From Lachnospiraceae bacterium (GTDB lineage: Bacteria; Bacillota; Clostridia; Lachnospirales; Lachnospiraceae): 64,000 nt of DNA. Both the position numbers and the translations under genes were made by a program. Every line of letters begins with the position of its first letter. Within the stretch, counting starts at the first letter, position 1. The DNA lies in assembly GCA_017508825.1 (NCBI GenBank), contig JAFWRC010000082.1, positions 1 through 64,000 of the forward strand, in the 5' to 3' direction. Under the pieces are notes generated by a model. That model was given only the letters and a program-made list of their open reading frames with translations. It did no database searches and had not been told where the DNA came from. Of the stretch, positions 26,798 through 36,065 are shown one piece after another.

Positions 26798-26826
26798 TTG
26801 TGAGTTTGCGTAATTTGTGGTATTAT
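26798..26826 (+). promoter_or_regulatory. Predicted sigma-A promoter of the asnB-glycosyltransferase operon
   Basis: TTGTGA (26798-26803), 17 bases, TATTAT (26821-26826), with TGG before the -10 (extended -10). The predicted leader is about 68 bases and contains a 7-bp hairpin CTGTCAC/GTGGCAG. The 15 bases TTTGTGGTATTATGT are repeated exactly in the promoter at 49245. Confidence 0.7.
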
Positions 26827-26900
26827 GTAACCGTATATGTTTATTTTTTGAAACTGTCACCGAGAGAGTGGCAGAGGAAAGGATCCGGAACAGTTAAACT

Positions 26901-28760
26901 ATGTGTGGGATTGCCGGTTTTATCGATGATGCACCGCATCGGAGAGAGACAATTGAGCGGATGATGGAGCAGATCTATCACCGGGGACCGGATGCGGGGG
27001 AGGCATGGCTGGATGAACACAGCGGGCTGACCTTTGGTTTTCGGCGTCTGGCGATCCGGGATGTATCGGCAAACGGTATGCAGCCCATGCAGTCGCAGGA
27101 CGGGCGTTATGTGATCGTCTTTAACGGAGAGATCTACAATGCCGCCGGTCTGAAAAAAAGGATGCAGGAAGAGGACGGTTTTTCGGATACCTATCGCGGT
27201 ACTTCAGATACCGAGATCCTGTTAAACGCCTTCTGTCATTACGGAGTACTTCCGACCCTGAAGATGGCTAAGGGGATGTTTGGCATCGCGCTTTATGACC
27301 GGCAGGAAAAGACACTGTATCTGATGCGGGACCGCTACGGAGAAAAGCCGGTCTTTTACGGTCGGGTCAATGGCAGATTTGTCTTTGCATCCGAGCTTGG
27401 CGCGATCCGGGCATATCCCGGTTTTGCGGGAAAGATCCGCCGGGATGTGCTGCCGGCTTATATGAAGTACTATGGCTATGTACCGGCGCCGGCCACGATC
27501 TACGAGGGGATCTATAAGCTGCTCCCGGGACAGCTGCTGACTCTGCGGCTGGAGCAGGATAAGGAAAAGACCGAACTGTACTATGACATCGTAAAAGAGA
27601 TGCAGAAGGCGCAGGAGCATGCGTTTACCGGTACGTTTGAGGAAGCGGTGGATGAGCTGGAAGATCTGCTGACGAAGTCCGTGCAGGATATGATGGTCTC
27701 GGATGTGCCTCTGGGGGCATATCTTTCCGGCGGAACGGATTCAGCCAGCGTCGTGGCAATGATGACAAAACTGGCGAAGGGGCGGGTGAAGACCTTCTCC
27801 ATCGGCTTTGATGATAAGAAATACGATGAGGCTCCGGAGGCAAAAGCTATAGCAAAGCATCTGGGAACGGAGCACTTTGAACAGTATGTATCGGAAAAGG
27901 AACTGCAGGATGTGATCCCGCAGATCCCGAAGATCTATGGGGAGCCGTTTGCGGACAGTTCGCAGATCCCGACCTATCTGGTGAGCCGGCTGGCAAAGTC
28001 GCAGGTGACGGTATCGTTAAGCGGCGATGCGGGAGATGAACTGTTCTGCGGCTATATCACTTATCCGAAGATGCAGAAGCTCTGGAACCACATCAAAGGG
28101 GTACCGGCGGGGCTCCGCGGAGGGCTTGGAAAAGCGGCATGTGTCCTGCCTTTGGGACGGAAGGGCTACCGCGGCGGCTTATGCCTGCAGGCACGCAATA
28201 TCCTGGAACTGAAGGAAGCCGTGGATCATACGGATCCGCTGGTGGATAAACTTGCTTTTTCCGGAATACCGATCACGCAGGAGAGGATCCTGAGCGATGA
28301 GATGGCAGATCTGCAGCTTCTGGATATGCGGGATTATCTGCCGAATGATATTCTGGTCAAAGTGGATCGTGCCGGAATGGCGGTATCGCTGGAAAACCGC
28401 ATTCCGCTATTGGATCCGGCGGTGGCGGAATTTGCCTTTTCCCTGCCGACGGAATACAAATACGACGGTGTGACGGCGAAGAAGGTACTGAAGGAAGTGC
28501 TCTACCGCCATGTACCGAAGGAACTGATGGAACGTCCGAAGAAAGGGTTTGCCGTGCCACTCACAAAATGGCTGACGGAAGGGCATACCGCGCAGTGGGC
28601 GGAAGAGCTGATGCGTGACTGCAAGGTGGCCAAAGAAGGATATCTGGATCAGAAGTGCGTGGAGATCCTGTGGCGGAACTTCAAAAAAAGCGGGGCATCT
28701 TCGCGCATTGTATGGAATGTGCTGATGCTAGAGCAATGGTATAGGGAATGCAACTGTTAA
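26901..28760 (+). CDS. Glutamine-dependent asparagine-synthase-like amidotransferase
   Basis: 619 residues. The N-terminal class II glutaminase domain begins MCGIAGF (nucleophile Cys2) and contains YHRGPDAGEAW and FNGEIYN. The C-terminal synthetase domain has the PP-loop YLSGGTDSASV (274-284). Paralogues in O-antigen and capsule loci amidate uronic acids (for example WbpS with GalNAcA in Pseudomonas), and a UDP-HexNAcA pathway is encoded at 20848-23147. Amidation of a sugar carboxylate is therefore more likely here than free asparagine synthesis, but sequence alone does not decide. First gene after the promoter at 26798. Confidence 0.88.
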   Translation: MCGIAGFIDDAPHRRETIERMMEQIYHRGPDAGEAWLDEHSGLTFGFRRLAIRDVSANGMQPMQSQDGRYVIVFNGEIYNAAGLKKRMQEEDGFSDTYRGTSDTEILLNAFCHYGVLPTLKMAKGMFGIALYDRQEKTLYLMRDRYGEKPVFYGRVNGRFVFASELGAIRAYPGFAGKIRRDVLPAYMKYYGYVPAPATIYEGIYKLLPGQLLTLRLEQDKEKTELYYDIVKEMQKAQEHAFTGTFEEAVDELEDLLTKSVQDMMVSDVPLGAYLSGGTDSASVVAMMTKLAKGRVKTFSIGFDDKKYDEAPEAKAIAKHLGTEHFEQYVSEKELQDVIPQIPKIYGEPFADSSQIPTYLVSRLAKSQVTVSLSGDAGDELFCGYITYPKMQKLWNHIKGVPAGLRGGLGKAACVLPLGRKGYRGGLCLQARNILELKEAVDHTDPLVDKLAFSGIPITQERILSDEMADLQLLDMRDYLPNDILVKVDRAGMAVSLENRIPLLDPAVAEFAFSLPTEYKYDGVTAKKVLKEVLYRHVPKELMERPKKGFAVPLTKWLTEGHTAQWAEELMRDCKVAKEGYLDQKCVEILWRNFKKSGASSRIVWNVLMLEQWYRECNC

Positions 28761-28813
28761 GAATAGCCCGAAGCATATGCTGCTGAGGGCGTACGAAAGC
28801 GTAAAGAATTCTG

Positions 28814-29920
28814 ATGATAAAGAAAGTACTGTTTCATATCTATAGTCTGGGAAAAGGCGGGGCAGAACGCGTTGTGACCACACTGGCAGCCGAGATGGCG
28901 GAGCGAGGGATCGAGGTCTGCGTGGCAACGCTTTGCGTATCGAAAGAGGAGTATCCGCTTTCGGAGAAGGTGCGCCGTATCAACGTGGGGCTGACGGAGG
29001 CCGAGGAAAAGAAGGGACGTCTGTCACGTATGCGCACAAGGATCGCCAAACTGAAGGCATGTCTGGTAAAGGAAAAACCGGATGTCGTATATGCGTTTAT
29101 GCAGACGGCCAATTACCGCGCGGTCCTGGCGGCAAAGGGCTTGCATATCCCGGTGATCATATCCGTACGCAGCAATCCTTCTGTGGATTATGCATCCAAA
29201 AACCAGAAGATGCTGGCAAACTATCTGTATAAAAAGGCAGCCGGTGCGGTATTCCAGACCACCGGAGCCAGGGATTTCTTTGATAAAGAAGTCGCGGAAA
29301 AAGCGGCCGTGATCCTAAATCCGCTGAACCCGAAATATCAGGGGATCGAACCGCCGGCAGAGCGCAGAAAAGTATTCGTAAGCGTGGGGCGTTTTCATGA
29401 GGCAAAAGATTATCTGACGTTGGTGAAAGCCTATGAACGCGTGGCAAAGGACTATCCGGAATACAATCTGGAGATCTACGGAGGCGCCAGCGAGGACAAT
29501 ACGATCCATCAGGTGCGTGAGTGGGTACGTTCCCATCATCTGACGGAACAGATCCTGTTTATGGGGGATCACAGTGACCTGGAAAAATGTATCACGGATG
29601 CAGCCTGCTATGTGCTTTCTTCCAAATATGAGGGTATGCCCAATGCGCTGATGGAAGCAATGGCGCTGGGACTTCCGGTCGTGGCGACGGATTGTCCGAG
29701 CGGCGGGCCGGCAGCACTGATCGAAGATGGCGAAAACGGTCTGCTCGTGGAAGTGGGCAATGATAAAGAGATGGCAGCGGCAATGCGTAAGATGCTGGAG
29801 TATCCGAAAGATGCGGAGCGTGTGAGCAGGGCCGCGCGGAAGATCACGGAAGATGCGTCCGTAAAGAAGATCGCGGACGAGTGGCTGGAATATGCAGAAC
29901 AATGCGTAAATGGCCGGTGA
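28814..29920 (+). CDS. GT4 family glycosyltransferase (PglA/PglJ-like)
   Basis: 368 residues. The start IKKVLFHIYSLGKGGAERVVTTLA and the C-terminal EAMALGLPVVATDCPSGGPAALI resemble the GalNAc transferases PglA/PglJ and their relatives. SVGRFHEAKDYLTLVKAYERV and the EX7E segment SSKYEGMPNALMEAMAL complete the donor site of the retaining GT-B fold. The acceptor is probably an undecaprenyl-diphosphate glycan. The GalNAc preference is only suggested. It stands 53 bases after asnB in the same operon. Confidence 0.88.
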   Translation: MIKKVLFHIYSLGKGGAERVVTTLAAEMAERGIEVCVATLCVSKEEYPLSEKVRRINVGLTEAEEKKGRLSRMRTRIAKLKACLVKEKPDVVYAFMQTANYRAVLAAKGLHIPVIISVRSNPSVDYASKNQKMLANYLYKKAAGAVFQTTGARDFFDKEVAEKAAVILNPLNPKYQGIEPPAERRKVFVSVGRFHEAKDYLTLVKAYERVAKDYPEYNLEIYGGASEDNTIHQVREWVRSHHLTEQILFMGDHSDLEKCITDAACYVLSSKYEGMPNALMEAMALGLPVVATDCPSGGPAALIEDGENGLLVEVGNDKEMAAAMRKMLEYPKDAERVSRAARKITEDASVKKIADEWLEYAEQCVNGR

Positions 29921-29980
29921 ATGGCTGGGTTGGGCGAAATGAAACAGGAAAAGCTTTTATCAGAATATTGAGAGGCAACC

Positions 29981-31126
29981 ATGGCGGAACTGAAAAAGAT
30001 CGCAGTAGTCGGTCCGGTGTATCCCTATAAAGGCGGGATATCCCATTATACCGGCCTGCTGGTAAAAGAACTGAAAAAAACATATGATGTGCAGGTGTTC
30101 TCTTATAGCCTGCAGTATCCGAAATTTATGTTCAAAAAGGAACAGAAGGATTACGGCAACCGTACCTTTGCCGTAGCCGGCGCGGAATTTGTGATCAATA
30201 CCGCCAATCCCATGAATTGGGGCCTGGCCGGACAAACTATTTTGTCCGGCCGCCCGGATCTGGTGATCGTACAGTGGTGGCACCCGTATTTTGCACCGTG
30301 CTATCAGGCAATGCTTTCGAAGCTGAAGGGCGTTCCGATCTATTTTGTGTGTCATAACGTATTGCCGCATGAGCGCTTCCCGCTGGATAAACTGCTGACG
30401 AAAGCAACTTTGAAAAAAGGTGATTTCTGTATCCTGCATTCGAAACTGGATGCGGAAGATCTGAAAAAGATGCTGCCGCATATGCCGTATGTGAGAACGG
30501 TACTGCCGACCTACAACGCCTTTAAGCTGACCGGGATGGGCCGGGCAGAGGCAAGAAGCAGACTGGGGATCAAAGAGCAGACGAAGATGATCCTGTTCTT
30601 CGGACTGGTACGGGAATATAAAGGGCTGCGTTACCTGATCGAGGCAGCGCCGCTGATCAAAAGCGGCGTGGATGATGCAAAGATCTTTGTGGTAGGCGAT
30701 TTTGCGGGAAAACGTCCGGAATACGACGCTATGATGCAGAAGAGCGGAGCGCAGGATATCTTTGAAGTGCGGGACGGTTATGTGCCGGATGCGGAGATTG
30801 AGCCGTATTTTGCGGCAGCGGATGTGTGCGTTTGCCCCTATATCTCGGCGACACAGTCCGCTATTGTGCAGATCGCCTTTGGTTTTGGACTGCCGGTGAT
30901 CGCCACCGATGTGGGTGGTCTGCCGGAAGTGGTGACCGACGGTGTGACCGGATCCATTGTACCGCCGCAGAACGCTTCTGCTCTGGCGGCGAAGATCAAT
31001 GCCTACTTCCGTGATGGGAAGCAGGAACAGTACCGTAAAAATGTGGAGGCGGAGGAAGAGCGCTTCTCATGGCACCATACGGCGGATCTGATCGCGGAGC
31101 AATTCCATAAAGGAACGAACGGATGA
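29981..31126 (+). CDS. GT4 family glycosyltransferase
   Basis: 381 residues. The acceptor domain starts IAVVGPVYPYKGGISHYTGLL and includes VIVQWWHPYFAPCY. The donor domain includes LFFGLVREYKGLRYLIEAAP, FVVGDFAGKRPEYD and YISATQSAIVQIAFGFGLPVIATDVGGLPEVV; the EX7E glutamates are partly replaced (SATQSAIVQ), as in several GT4 subfamilies of EPS loci. Four-base ATGA-type overlap with the DUF5672 gene. Donor unknown. Confidence 0.87.
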   Translation: MAELKKIAVVGPVYPYKGGISHYTGLLVKELKKTYDVQVFSYSLQYPKFMFKKEQKDYGNRTFAVAGAEFVINTANPMNWGLAGQTILSGRPDLVIVQWWHPYFAPCYQAMLSKLKGVPIYFVCHNVLPHERFPLDKLLTKATLKKGDFCILHSKLDAEDLKKMLPHMPYVRTVLPTYNAFKLTGMGRAEARSRLGIKEQTKMILFFGLVREYKGLRYLIEAAPLIKSGVDDAKIFVVGDFAGKRPEYDAMMQKSGAQDIFEVRDGYVPDAEIEPYFAAADVCVCPYISATQSAIVQIAFGFGLPVIATDVGGLPEVVTDGVTGSIVPPQNASALAAKINAYFRDGKQEQYRKNVEAEEERFSWHHTADLIAEQFHKGTNG

Positions 31127-31911
31127 GTGCACAGTCCGGAGAGAAAAAATATGTTGCCCTGATCCCGGCCTATAAACTGCAGTTTGATGCGGATGAGCAG
31201 GCCTGCGTGGAACGCTATTTTCAGGTGCTGACAGGGGATATCGTCTTTACGGTGCCACAGAGTCTGGATGTATCGTGGTATGAGGAGCATTTTCCCAAGG
31301 GTACCTTCAGAAGGTTTCCGAATAAATTTTTTCAGGGGATCCGCGGCTATAATAAGCTGTTACTCTCAGAAGATTTTTATACCGCATTTGAGGATTACAA
31401 ATACCTGCTGATTGCCCAGCCGGATGCTGTGGTGTGGCAGAACCGGGACCGCATCCCGGAGTTTATCGCAAAGGGGTATGACTACTACGGTGCTCCCTGG
31501 CAGCCGGCCAGGCGCATCTGGGAGTGGACCTGCCCGAAGGCCGGGAAATTTCCGTTTTTCCGGATCCGCTGCTGCAAAAAGAACGGCGATGGGATCGTGA
31601 TGGGAAACGGAGGATTTTCGTTACGGCATGTGGAACACTGCCGTGCTCTGATCCATGAATTTCGCTGGCGCAAGATCTACTGGTTCTGGAAACGCAACGA
31701 AGACATCTTTTTCGGTGTTTTCGGACGGGACAGCAGGCGGGGCTTCAAGCCGGCGGATATCGAAACCGGACGGGCTTTCGCTTTGGAGTACCATCTGCGT
31801 GAAGCGGTAGAGAAGGGAGAGATCCCTTTCGCGGTTCATGGGTGGAGCAAGGATTTTAAGGATTATGTCGAGATGCAGGAATTTTTGAAAAAGCACGGGA
31901 TAGACATATAA
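31123..31911 (+). CDS. DUF5672 family protein, probable glycosyltransferase
   Basis: 262 residues. YVALIPAYKLQFD at the start, then YKYLLIAQPDAVVW, YDYYGAPW, GNGGFSLRHVEHC and NEDIFFGVFG are the motifs of DUF5672, which behaves like a GT-A fold glycosyltransferase (the QPDAV segment stands where a DxD-type motif would be). It is coupled to the preceding GT4 gene by overlap. The stop codon is the left end of the structured non-coding segment that follows. Activity is inferred from family and neighbours. Confidence 0.8.
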   Translation: MSAQSGEKKYVALIPAYKLQFDADEQACVERYFQVLTGDIVFTVPQSLDVSWYEEHFPKGTFRRFPNKFFQGIRGYNKLLLSEDFYTAFEDYKYLLIAQPDAVVWQNRDRIPEFIAKGYDYYGAPWQPARRIWEWTCPKAGKFPFFRIRCCKKNGDGIVMGNGGFSLRHVEHCRALIHEFRWRKIYWFWKRNEDIFFGVFGRDSRRGFKPADIETGRAFALEYHLREAVEKGEIPFAVHGWSKDFKDYVEMQEFLKKHGIDI

Positions 31912-32377
31912 ATTCCGGTTTATCGGGGAGTCACGCCAGGCGCAGCGGGGGTATCGATGCGTCTGTGGTCATCACAACCGACGCTATCCAACACTATGAA
32001 GCGCCGGGCTGATTTCGGTTTACATTCAGGTACTATGGCAGGAGATGTCGGATAACCATAAGGATTCGCAACCTTAAGAAGAGAGTTTAGATGTCTCTTA
32101 AGCTGCCATCAATAACACAGGAATGTCCCACCCGGATGGTGGGACAAGGAGCCCCAACGACACGGACGTCGTTTGGGCACCGGTTCCGGAAGCAGCGACG
32201 CATTATACCGGCAGCTTATAGAGCATCTTAACGAACGGATTGGTTGCGGAGCCTTATGGTATCCTGACATCTCCGATACCGTAAAGCAGACAGGAAACTG
32301 AAATCAGCCCGGCCAACCACCCCCGAGCTCACGGCACGAGCGAAGCGAGTGTCCGTGAGCTCGACAAACCGGAATTT
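31910..32377 (+). ncRNA. Large structured non-coding segment, candidate long structured RNA or mobile non-coding element
   Basis: The 488-base gap between the DUF5672 and GT2 genes has no convincing ORF. Its two ends form a perfect 12-bp helix (31910-31921 with 32366-32377). Inside are several independent helices: GCGTC/GACGC (31959/31980), GGCGC/GCGCC (31939/32001), ATGGCAG/CTGCCAT (32035/32103), CTTAAG..GAGA with TCTCTTAAG (about 32083-32102), a perfect 9-bp hairpin (32124-32132 with 32138-32146), GCCC-AACGAC with GTCGTT-GGGC (32151-32178), a 9-pair hairpin around GGTATC/GATACC (about 32256-32283), and an 11-bp perfect stem (32324-32334 with 32353-32363). This nested, multibranch layout fits a large structured RNA. 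A small terminal-inverted-repeat element without genes is the alternative. I did not recognise a known RNA family, group I or II intron core, RNase P, SRP or tmRNA. Confidence 0.45.
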
Positions 32378-32399
32378 GGGGGAAACATAAGGAGAAATA

Positions 32400-33407
32400 A
32401 TGGACTTGATCAGCATCATCGTGCCGGTGTATCAGGCACAGGATTACATCATGGATTGCGTGGACAGTATCCTGGCGCAGACGGATCAGGACTTCGAACT
32501 TATCCTGGTGGATGATGGTTCCCGGGATTTTTCGGGACGCCTCTGTGATGAGTATGCCGAGATCCATCCGCAGATACGTGTGTTCCATACGGAGAACCGC
32601 GGGGCAGCGGCGGCGCGCAACTACGGGATCGAACAGGCCAAAGGGGACCGGATCACTTTTATTGACAGCGATGATACGATCGAGAAGGACCATCTGGCGT
32701 ATTTGCGGAAGCTTCAGCAGGAGACCGGGGCGCAGATCGTAAAGAGCGGCCATGAGAAGTGCCGGCCCAAAGATCCGGAAAAACGGATGCAGGAGATGGA
32801 GGATTGCGAGCGGCAGACTATGCCGGATCTGTTCTCCTATACCTGCTATGAGGGAACGGACGGCCTGAAGGCATTGCTGTATCAGGAACATTTTATGAGT
32901 GTCCCCTGGGGGATGCTGATGGATAAGAAACTGTGGGACGACGTGCGTTTTCCGGAGGGAACCGAAGCGGAGGATATGGGCACTATTTACCGCATCTTTG
33001 CCAAAGCGCAGAAGACGGTCTATGGGGAGCATGTGACCTATCATTATCTGCAGCGTGGCAGCAGTACCATGTACGCGACCTCGCGTACCCGGAATCCTGC
33101 GTATTACCGGCACAGCAGGCAGATGCTTTTGTTTGTAAAGGAGAACTATCCGGACTGCTATGCAGCGGCGCTGTCCAGGCACTTCTCGGCATGCTGTCAG
33201 ATCCTGTCGGAAACGCCGATCTACCTGAGCGGGAGCAGGTTCGGGACACGTCTGAAACAGGATATCCAGTTCCTCGCAAAGCGGGTACGTAAGGATGGCG
33301 AGAGCCGCAGGATGAACCGTATGGCAGCCAAACTGGCACGGGTAAGCCCGTCCGTGATGCATCTGCTGCTGCGGATGTACTACGTGGTGAAAAGAAGAAA
33401 ACTGTAA
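32400..33407 (+). CDS. GT2 family glycosyltransferase
   Basis: 335 residues with AAGGAG upstream. The GT-A domain shows SIIVPVYQAQDYIMDCVDSIL, LVDDGSRDFSG, NRGAAAARNYGI and FIDSDDTIEKD (metal-binding DSDD). The C-terminal half is basic, typical of peripheral membrane attachment. It is the first gene after the structured non-coding segment and probably remains in the same transcription unit, since no terminator or promoter of good quality was seen. Sugar specificity unknown. Confidence 0.88.
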   Translation: MDLISIIVPVYQAQDYIMDCVDSILAQTDQDFELILVDDGSRDFSGRLCDEYAEIHPQIRVFHTENRGAAAARNYGIEQAKGDRITFIDSDDTIEKDHLAYLRKLQQETGAQIVKSGHEKCRPKDPEKRMQEMEDCERQTMPDLFSYTCYEGTDGLKALLYQEHFMSVPWGMLMDKKLWDDVRFPEGTEAEDMGTIYRIFAKAQKTVYGEHVTYHYLQRGSSTMYATSRTRNPAYYRHSRQMLLFVKENYPDCYAAALSRHFSACCQILSETPIYLSGSRFGTRLKQDIQFLAKRVRKDGESRRMNRMAAKLARVSPSVMHLLLRMYYVVKRRKL

Positions 33408-33501
33408 CTGTATATACTGCAGTGAAACATCTGAGACGGCAGAAAATAATTGATTGTGGTTATAGGAACCGTTATTGCGGGAAAGGAAAAAACGTACGGA
33501 T

Positions 33502-34599
33502 ATGGATGAAAAAACATCGGAAAAGATCGTGATCTGTATGGCGGAATACCAGGGACGCTGTGATGAAGAAGGCGTTGCGGTAGGGCATGCCCCCAAGGTG
33601 CTTTCGGCGTACCATTCCATGATCTCGGATGATTTCAAGGCGGAGGTGTTTGCGCCGCGCTGCGTGCTGAAAGCGTCTTCCGCAGAGAGCGCAAAGGGCG
33701 CCAAGGTGCTGCGTCATAAGATCATGATGAAAGGGCACAACTCTCTGTTTACAAAGATCGCCAACAAAATGCGTATGTTTGCCAATATCCGTTCCGTCTT
33801 CCTGCATACAAAGGCGGATAAGATCTGGTTTTTCAATACGGAATTTTATCTGATGCTTTATCTGGCACTGTTCGGAAACAAAGGAAAAGAGATCTACTGT
33901 ACCATGTTTCTGGACGGATACCACGGTGGCCCGGTCGCAAAGATCAAGCAGAAGATCTTTGAGCGAGCACAGAAGCGGATGAAATGTGTGATCTCATCCG
34001 GACCGCTGTTTACGTTTAAAAATGCGCCGCAGGTATTCCTGCCGGATTATCCTTATGAGGAAGAGGTCTATGCACCATACCGGAAGTACCCGAAAGAGGA
34101 AGTTGCGGTCTGCATCGGAACCATGGGGGCGGAAAAAGAGATCGAGGAGCTGGTGGAGTGTTTTACGAAGAACGGCTACCCGCTGCATATCACCGGCCGC
34201 TTTTATGATAAAGAGCGTTTGGCACGGCTGCGGGAGACGGCAGGGCACAGGGTGATCATTACCGACGCCAATCTTTCGGATGAGGAATACTTAAAGATGC
34301 TGGGCTGTGCGCATTTTGTGGTGCTGCCGTACCGCCCCAGCCAGTATGGGACACAGACCTCAGGTGTGCTGCAGGAAGCGGTCTTTCTGGATACCGTTCC
34401 GATCAGCTATACCAAAGTGCTGGAGAACAATCAAGTTCCGGGAATTGGTTTTGAGAACTGGGACGAAGTGACCAGGGAGCGGTTGTTTTCCCTGCTGGAT
34501 ATGGAAGCATATGCCAAACTGCGTCGGGAGGTGTATTCCCGGGAGCATATGAAGGACGTATTGAAGAAAGTGTTTACGAATGAGATTCAGCCCGGATAA
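33502..34599 (+). CDS. Probable glycosyltransferase (GT-B-like)
   Basis: 365 residues from the ATG at 33502; a TTG at 33475 has no ribosome site. The N-terminal part (KIVICMAEYQGRCDEEGVAV) and the C-terminal part (VAVCIGTMGAEKEIEELVECF, HITGRFYDKERLARL, FVVLPYRPSQYGTQTSGVLQEAVFLDTVPI) have a GT4/GT-B arrangement. The motif YGTQTSGVLQEA stands where the EX7E motif is in classical GT4 enzymes. It overlaps or abuts the next gene. The subfamily was not recognised. Confidence 0.75.
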   Translation: MDEKTSEKIVICMAEYQGRCDEEGVAVGHAPKVLSAYHSMISDDFKAEVFAPRCVLKASSAESAKGAKVLRHKIMMKGHNSLFTKIANKMRMFANIRSVFLHTKADKIWFFNTEFYLMLYLALFGNKGKEIYCTMFLDGYHGGPVAKIKQKIFERAQKRMKCVISSGPLFTFKNAPQVFLPDYPYEEEVYAPYRKYPKEEVAVCIGTMGAEKEIEELVECFTKNGYPLHITGRFYDKERLARLRETAGHRVIITDANLSDEEYLKMLGCAHFVVLPYRPSQYGTQTSGVLQEAVFLDTVPISYTKVLENNQVPGIGFENWDEVTRERLFSLLDMEAYAKLRREVYSREHMKDVLKKVFTNEIQPG

Positions 34600-34600
34600 A

Positions 34601-36049
34601 ATGGATGCGAAAAAGAAGAATACACTGTTTTGGTGCGCCTTTGCCGGCCTGCTGGTCTTTTTTACCGGATTTCTGGTCTACGGCAGTATGGCCAAGGAAT
34701 TCTGGTACGATGAGATGGCCATGGTCGGATTTGTGTGCGGGGATACGACGATCCCGGAACTCCTGCATACCTACCTGACAAAGGAAGCCAGCAACCTTCC
34801 GCTGTATGCGCTGCTGTTATGGCCGGTCTATCATATCATGCCGGCGCGGGAATATTGTCTTTTAGCTCTCAGCGTGCTGCTGACGGTCGGGGCAACAGTG
34901 TTTCTTTCCTTATTTGCCAAAAAACGATACGGGCGGATCGCAGCGATCGCGATCGTTGTGATGAGTATCTGCTCAAAGACTGTATGCAACCGGATCGGTC
35001 TGGAACTGCGGGCCTATTCACTTATGTATTTCGGTGCGGCTTTTACGCTGTATATGCTGCTGCTCCTGCATGAAAAGGCAGATAAGCGCAGATATGTATT
35101 TACTGCGGTCGCGATGTTATTTCTTTTGTTTTCTCATTATTTCGGTGTCCTGCTGTTTGCTGTGCTGGGCGCCGGAGCGCTGCTTCTGGTGATCCTTCGG
35201 AAAAAGAGATTTTCTTATCTTGTCCCGTTTTTGATCTCCGGGGTGTTGTTTACTCCATGGTTTGTGCTGACTAGGCTGATGACGGATGTTTCCGCATCGG
35301 ATTTCTGGATCCCGCGTCCGGCGTTTATGGATGTGCCGAAGACCGTAGCGTATCTGCTGGGAGGCAATCCGGTATTGACGGCGGCTTTCGGCATAGCCTG
35401 GATCTGCATGCTGGTGCCGGTGGTCAAAGAGAAACGGTGGTTCAGTGTGGAAGCGGTCCTGCTTGCCGTGCCGGTTCTGATCATGGGCGGTATCTTTGCG
35501 TACAGCCGGTATCTGAGCAGCGGCGGCGGGCTGTATGAGAACCGCTATTTTATCGCGGTGCTCCCGGCGATGCTCCTTGTCCTTGCGGCAGCGCTGGAAA
35601 AAGGTATGGCATTGGGAAAGAGATACCGGTGGGCGCCGGTGGTGATACTGCTTCTGCTGGTACCGGCGCTGCTCTGGAGCGGACACAGAACGCGTGTGGA
35701 TATGGTCTGCCAGATGCGGGATGCATCGGATCCATCGTATTACATTTTGCAGCAGGGCGACGCTGACGATGCGGATGTCCGGATCGTGGCGCTCAGTTAT
35801 GACAGTATCGGGGATTATCGTGCCGCGGGATGGGGTGATTTTTATATCAAGCGGCAGGGGGGGATCTCTGCGCAGATCCATTACACCAGGGATCCGAGCA
35901 TGGAGGAACTTTTTGAGATCTATGCTGCGGAAGGTGTCCGCAGGGTCTATGTGATGGCGGATAAGGATTTTCTGGATTACAGGGATCAGGATTATGAGAG
36001 GATCGAGCTGGACGATACCAGACGCCTAACGATCTTTGACCGCCGTTAG
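34601..36049 (+). CDS. GT39/ArnT-like membrane glycosyltransferase
   Basis: 482 residues from 34601; an ATG at 34580 overlapping the previous gene would add seven. The first luminal loop holds EFWYDEMAMVGF, the acidic site typical of GT-C enzymes that use polyprenyl-phosphate sugars. About ten membrane helices follow, then ENRYFIAVLPAMLLVLAAAL and a C-terminal soluble domain of about 120 residues. It should transfer a lipid-bound sugar on the outer face. Last gene of the operon that begins with the AsnB-like gene; the next gene is convergent, 16 bases away. Confidence 0.75.
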   Translation: MDAKKKNTLFWCAFAGLLVFFTGFLVYGSMAKEFWYDEMAMVGFVCGDTTIPELLHTYLTKEASNLPLYALLLWPVYHIMPAREYCLLALSVLLTVGATVFLSLFAKKRYGRIAAIAIVVMSICSKTVCNRIGLELRAYSLMYFGAAFTLYMLLLLHEKADKRRYVFTAVAMLFLLFSHYFGVLLFAVLGAGALLLVILRKKRFSYLVPFLISGVLFTPWFVLTRLMTDVSASDFWIPRPAFMDVPKTVAYLLGGNPVLTAAFGIAWICMLVPVVKEKRWFSVEAVLLAVPVLIMGGIFAYSRYLSSGGGLYENRYFIAVLPAMLLVLAAALEKGMALGKRYRWAPVVILLLLVPALLWSGHRTRVDMVCQMRDASDPSYYILQQGDADDADVRIVALSYDSIGDYRAAGWGDFYIKRQGGISAQIHYTRDPSMEELFEIYAAEGVRRVYVMADKDFLDYRDQDYERIELDDTRRLTIFDRR

Positions 36050-36058
36050 TATAACGGC
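36042..36058. terminator. Hairpin between convergent genes
   Basis: GCCGTTA (36042-36048) pairs with TAACGGC (36052-36058) over a GTA loop. It overlaps the stop codon of the GT39-like gene and sits just before the end of the minus-strand acetyltransferase gene. There is no T tract, so termination may be weak. Confidence 0.35.
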
Positions 36059-36065
36059 AGCATAG

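Noticed and set aside
31957..32055. Short ORF (32 codons) inside the structured segment
   Set aside because: No proper ribosome site, no similarity to anything recognised, and it is interrupted by the helices that define the segment.
31910..32377. Group I or II intron, retron RNA or CRISPR-associated RNA
   Set aside because: No domain V, no group I core motifs, no reverse transcriptase or cas gene in the window, and it lies between genes rather than within one.
32304..33704. Long minus-strand ORF (466 codons) opposite the GT2 gene
   Set aside because: It shadows a clear GT2 gene and part of the structured segment; composition is unlike a protein and no family motif is seen.
34580..34600. 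ATG at 34580 as the start of the GT39-like gene
   Set aside because: Possible, but it adds only seven residues overlapping the upstream gene; 34601 gives a typical short basic N-terminus before the first helix. Not settled.
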